Origin: Apus apus
Lineage: Eukaryota; Chordata; Aves; Apodiformes; Apodidae
Direction: 5' to 3'
NCBI RefSeq assembly: GCF_020740795.1
Contig: NC_067300.1
Coordinates: forward strand, 868,001 to 932,000
DNA: 64,000 nt
The notes under the pieces are model-generated. The model had not been told where the DNA came from, did not search any database, and was given only the letters and a program-made list of their open reading frames with translations. Of this stretch, positions 63,996-64,000 are shown piece by piece (the stretch's first letter is position 1; each line of letters begins with the position of its first letter). The position numbers and the translations under genes are program-made.

Positions 63996-64000
63996 AGTCT

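Overview
This 64 kb window is vertebrate nuclear DNA from a bird, most likely a gene-dense, GC-rich microchromosome. It carries at least fourteen CR1 (chicken repeat 1) LINE fragments, an avian-type retroviral LTR, CpG-island promoters, and GT-AG split genes whose set matches human 9q34.3 (TMEM203, NDOR1, RNF208, CYSRT1, ENTPD8). All exon boundaries were worked out by hand from splice sites and reading phase; no alignment was run.

Layout. (1) 1-2652: the first three coding exons of ENTPD8 on the minus strand; the rest of the gene lies left of the window. (2) 2653-13290: about 10.6 kb with no gene I can support, holding CR1 copies, a solo LTR (9481-10267) and a CATC microsatellite. (3) 13290-14412: single-exon TMEM203 (minus) and a 404-bp G-rich CpG promoter shared head-to-head with NDOR1. 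(4) 14413-29602: complete NDOR1 (plus), 14 coding exons summing to 1791 nt, i.e. 596 residues. (5) 31474-32532: an intronless-coding RING-finger membrane protein (plus) whose exact orthologue I do not know. (6) 37.65-39.92 kb: RNF208 (minus) with a long 3' UTR, and a CpG island at about 41.9-43.05 kb that may be its promoter. (7) 43-59 kb: about 16 kb of repeat-rich intergenic DNA. (8) 59.15-61.6 kb: CYSRT1 (plus) with a CpG-island first exon. (9) 61.6-64 kb: a degenerate minisatellite and one more CR1.

How the genes relate. NDOR1 is the NADPH-dependent diflavin reductase of cytosolic Fe-S assembly; TMEM203 is an ER calcium/STING-linked membrane protein that shares its promoter region. The unnamed RING gene and RNF208 are both probable E3 ubiquitin ligases. 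RNF208 and CYSRT1 both end in CaaX-like tails. ENTPD8 is an ecto-nucleotidase. Nothing suggests a shared pathway; the window is a conserved housekeeping/epithelial cluster. Compared with what I recall of the human map, ENTPD8 sits on the opposite flank of TMEM203, pointing to a local rearrangement.

I found no novel biological system. The observations most worth checking are the unnamed RING gene with its long acidic N-terminus, the G-rich shared promoter, a possible intronic enhancer in NDOR1, and a 16-bp direct repeat framing about 500 bp in the same intron.
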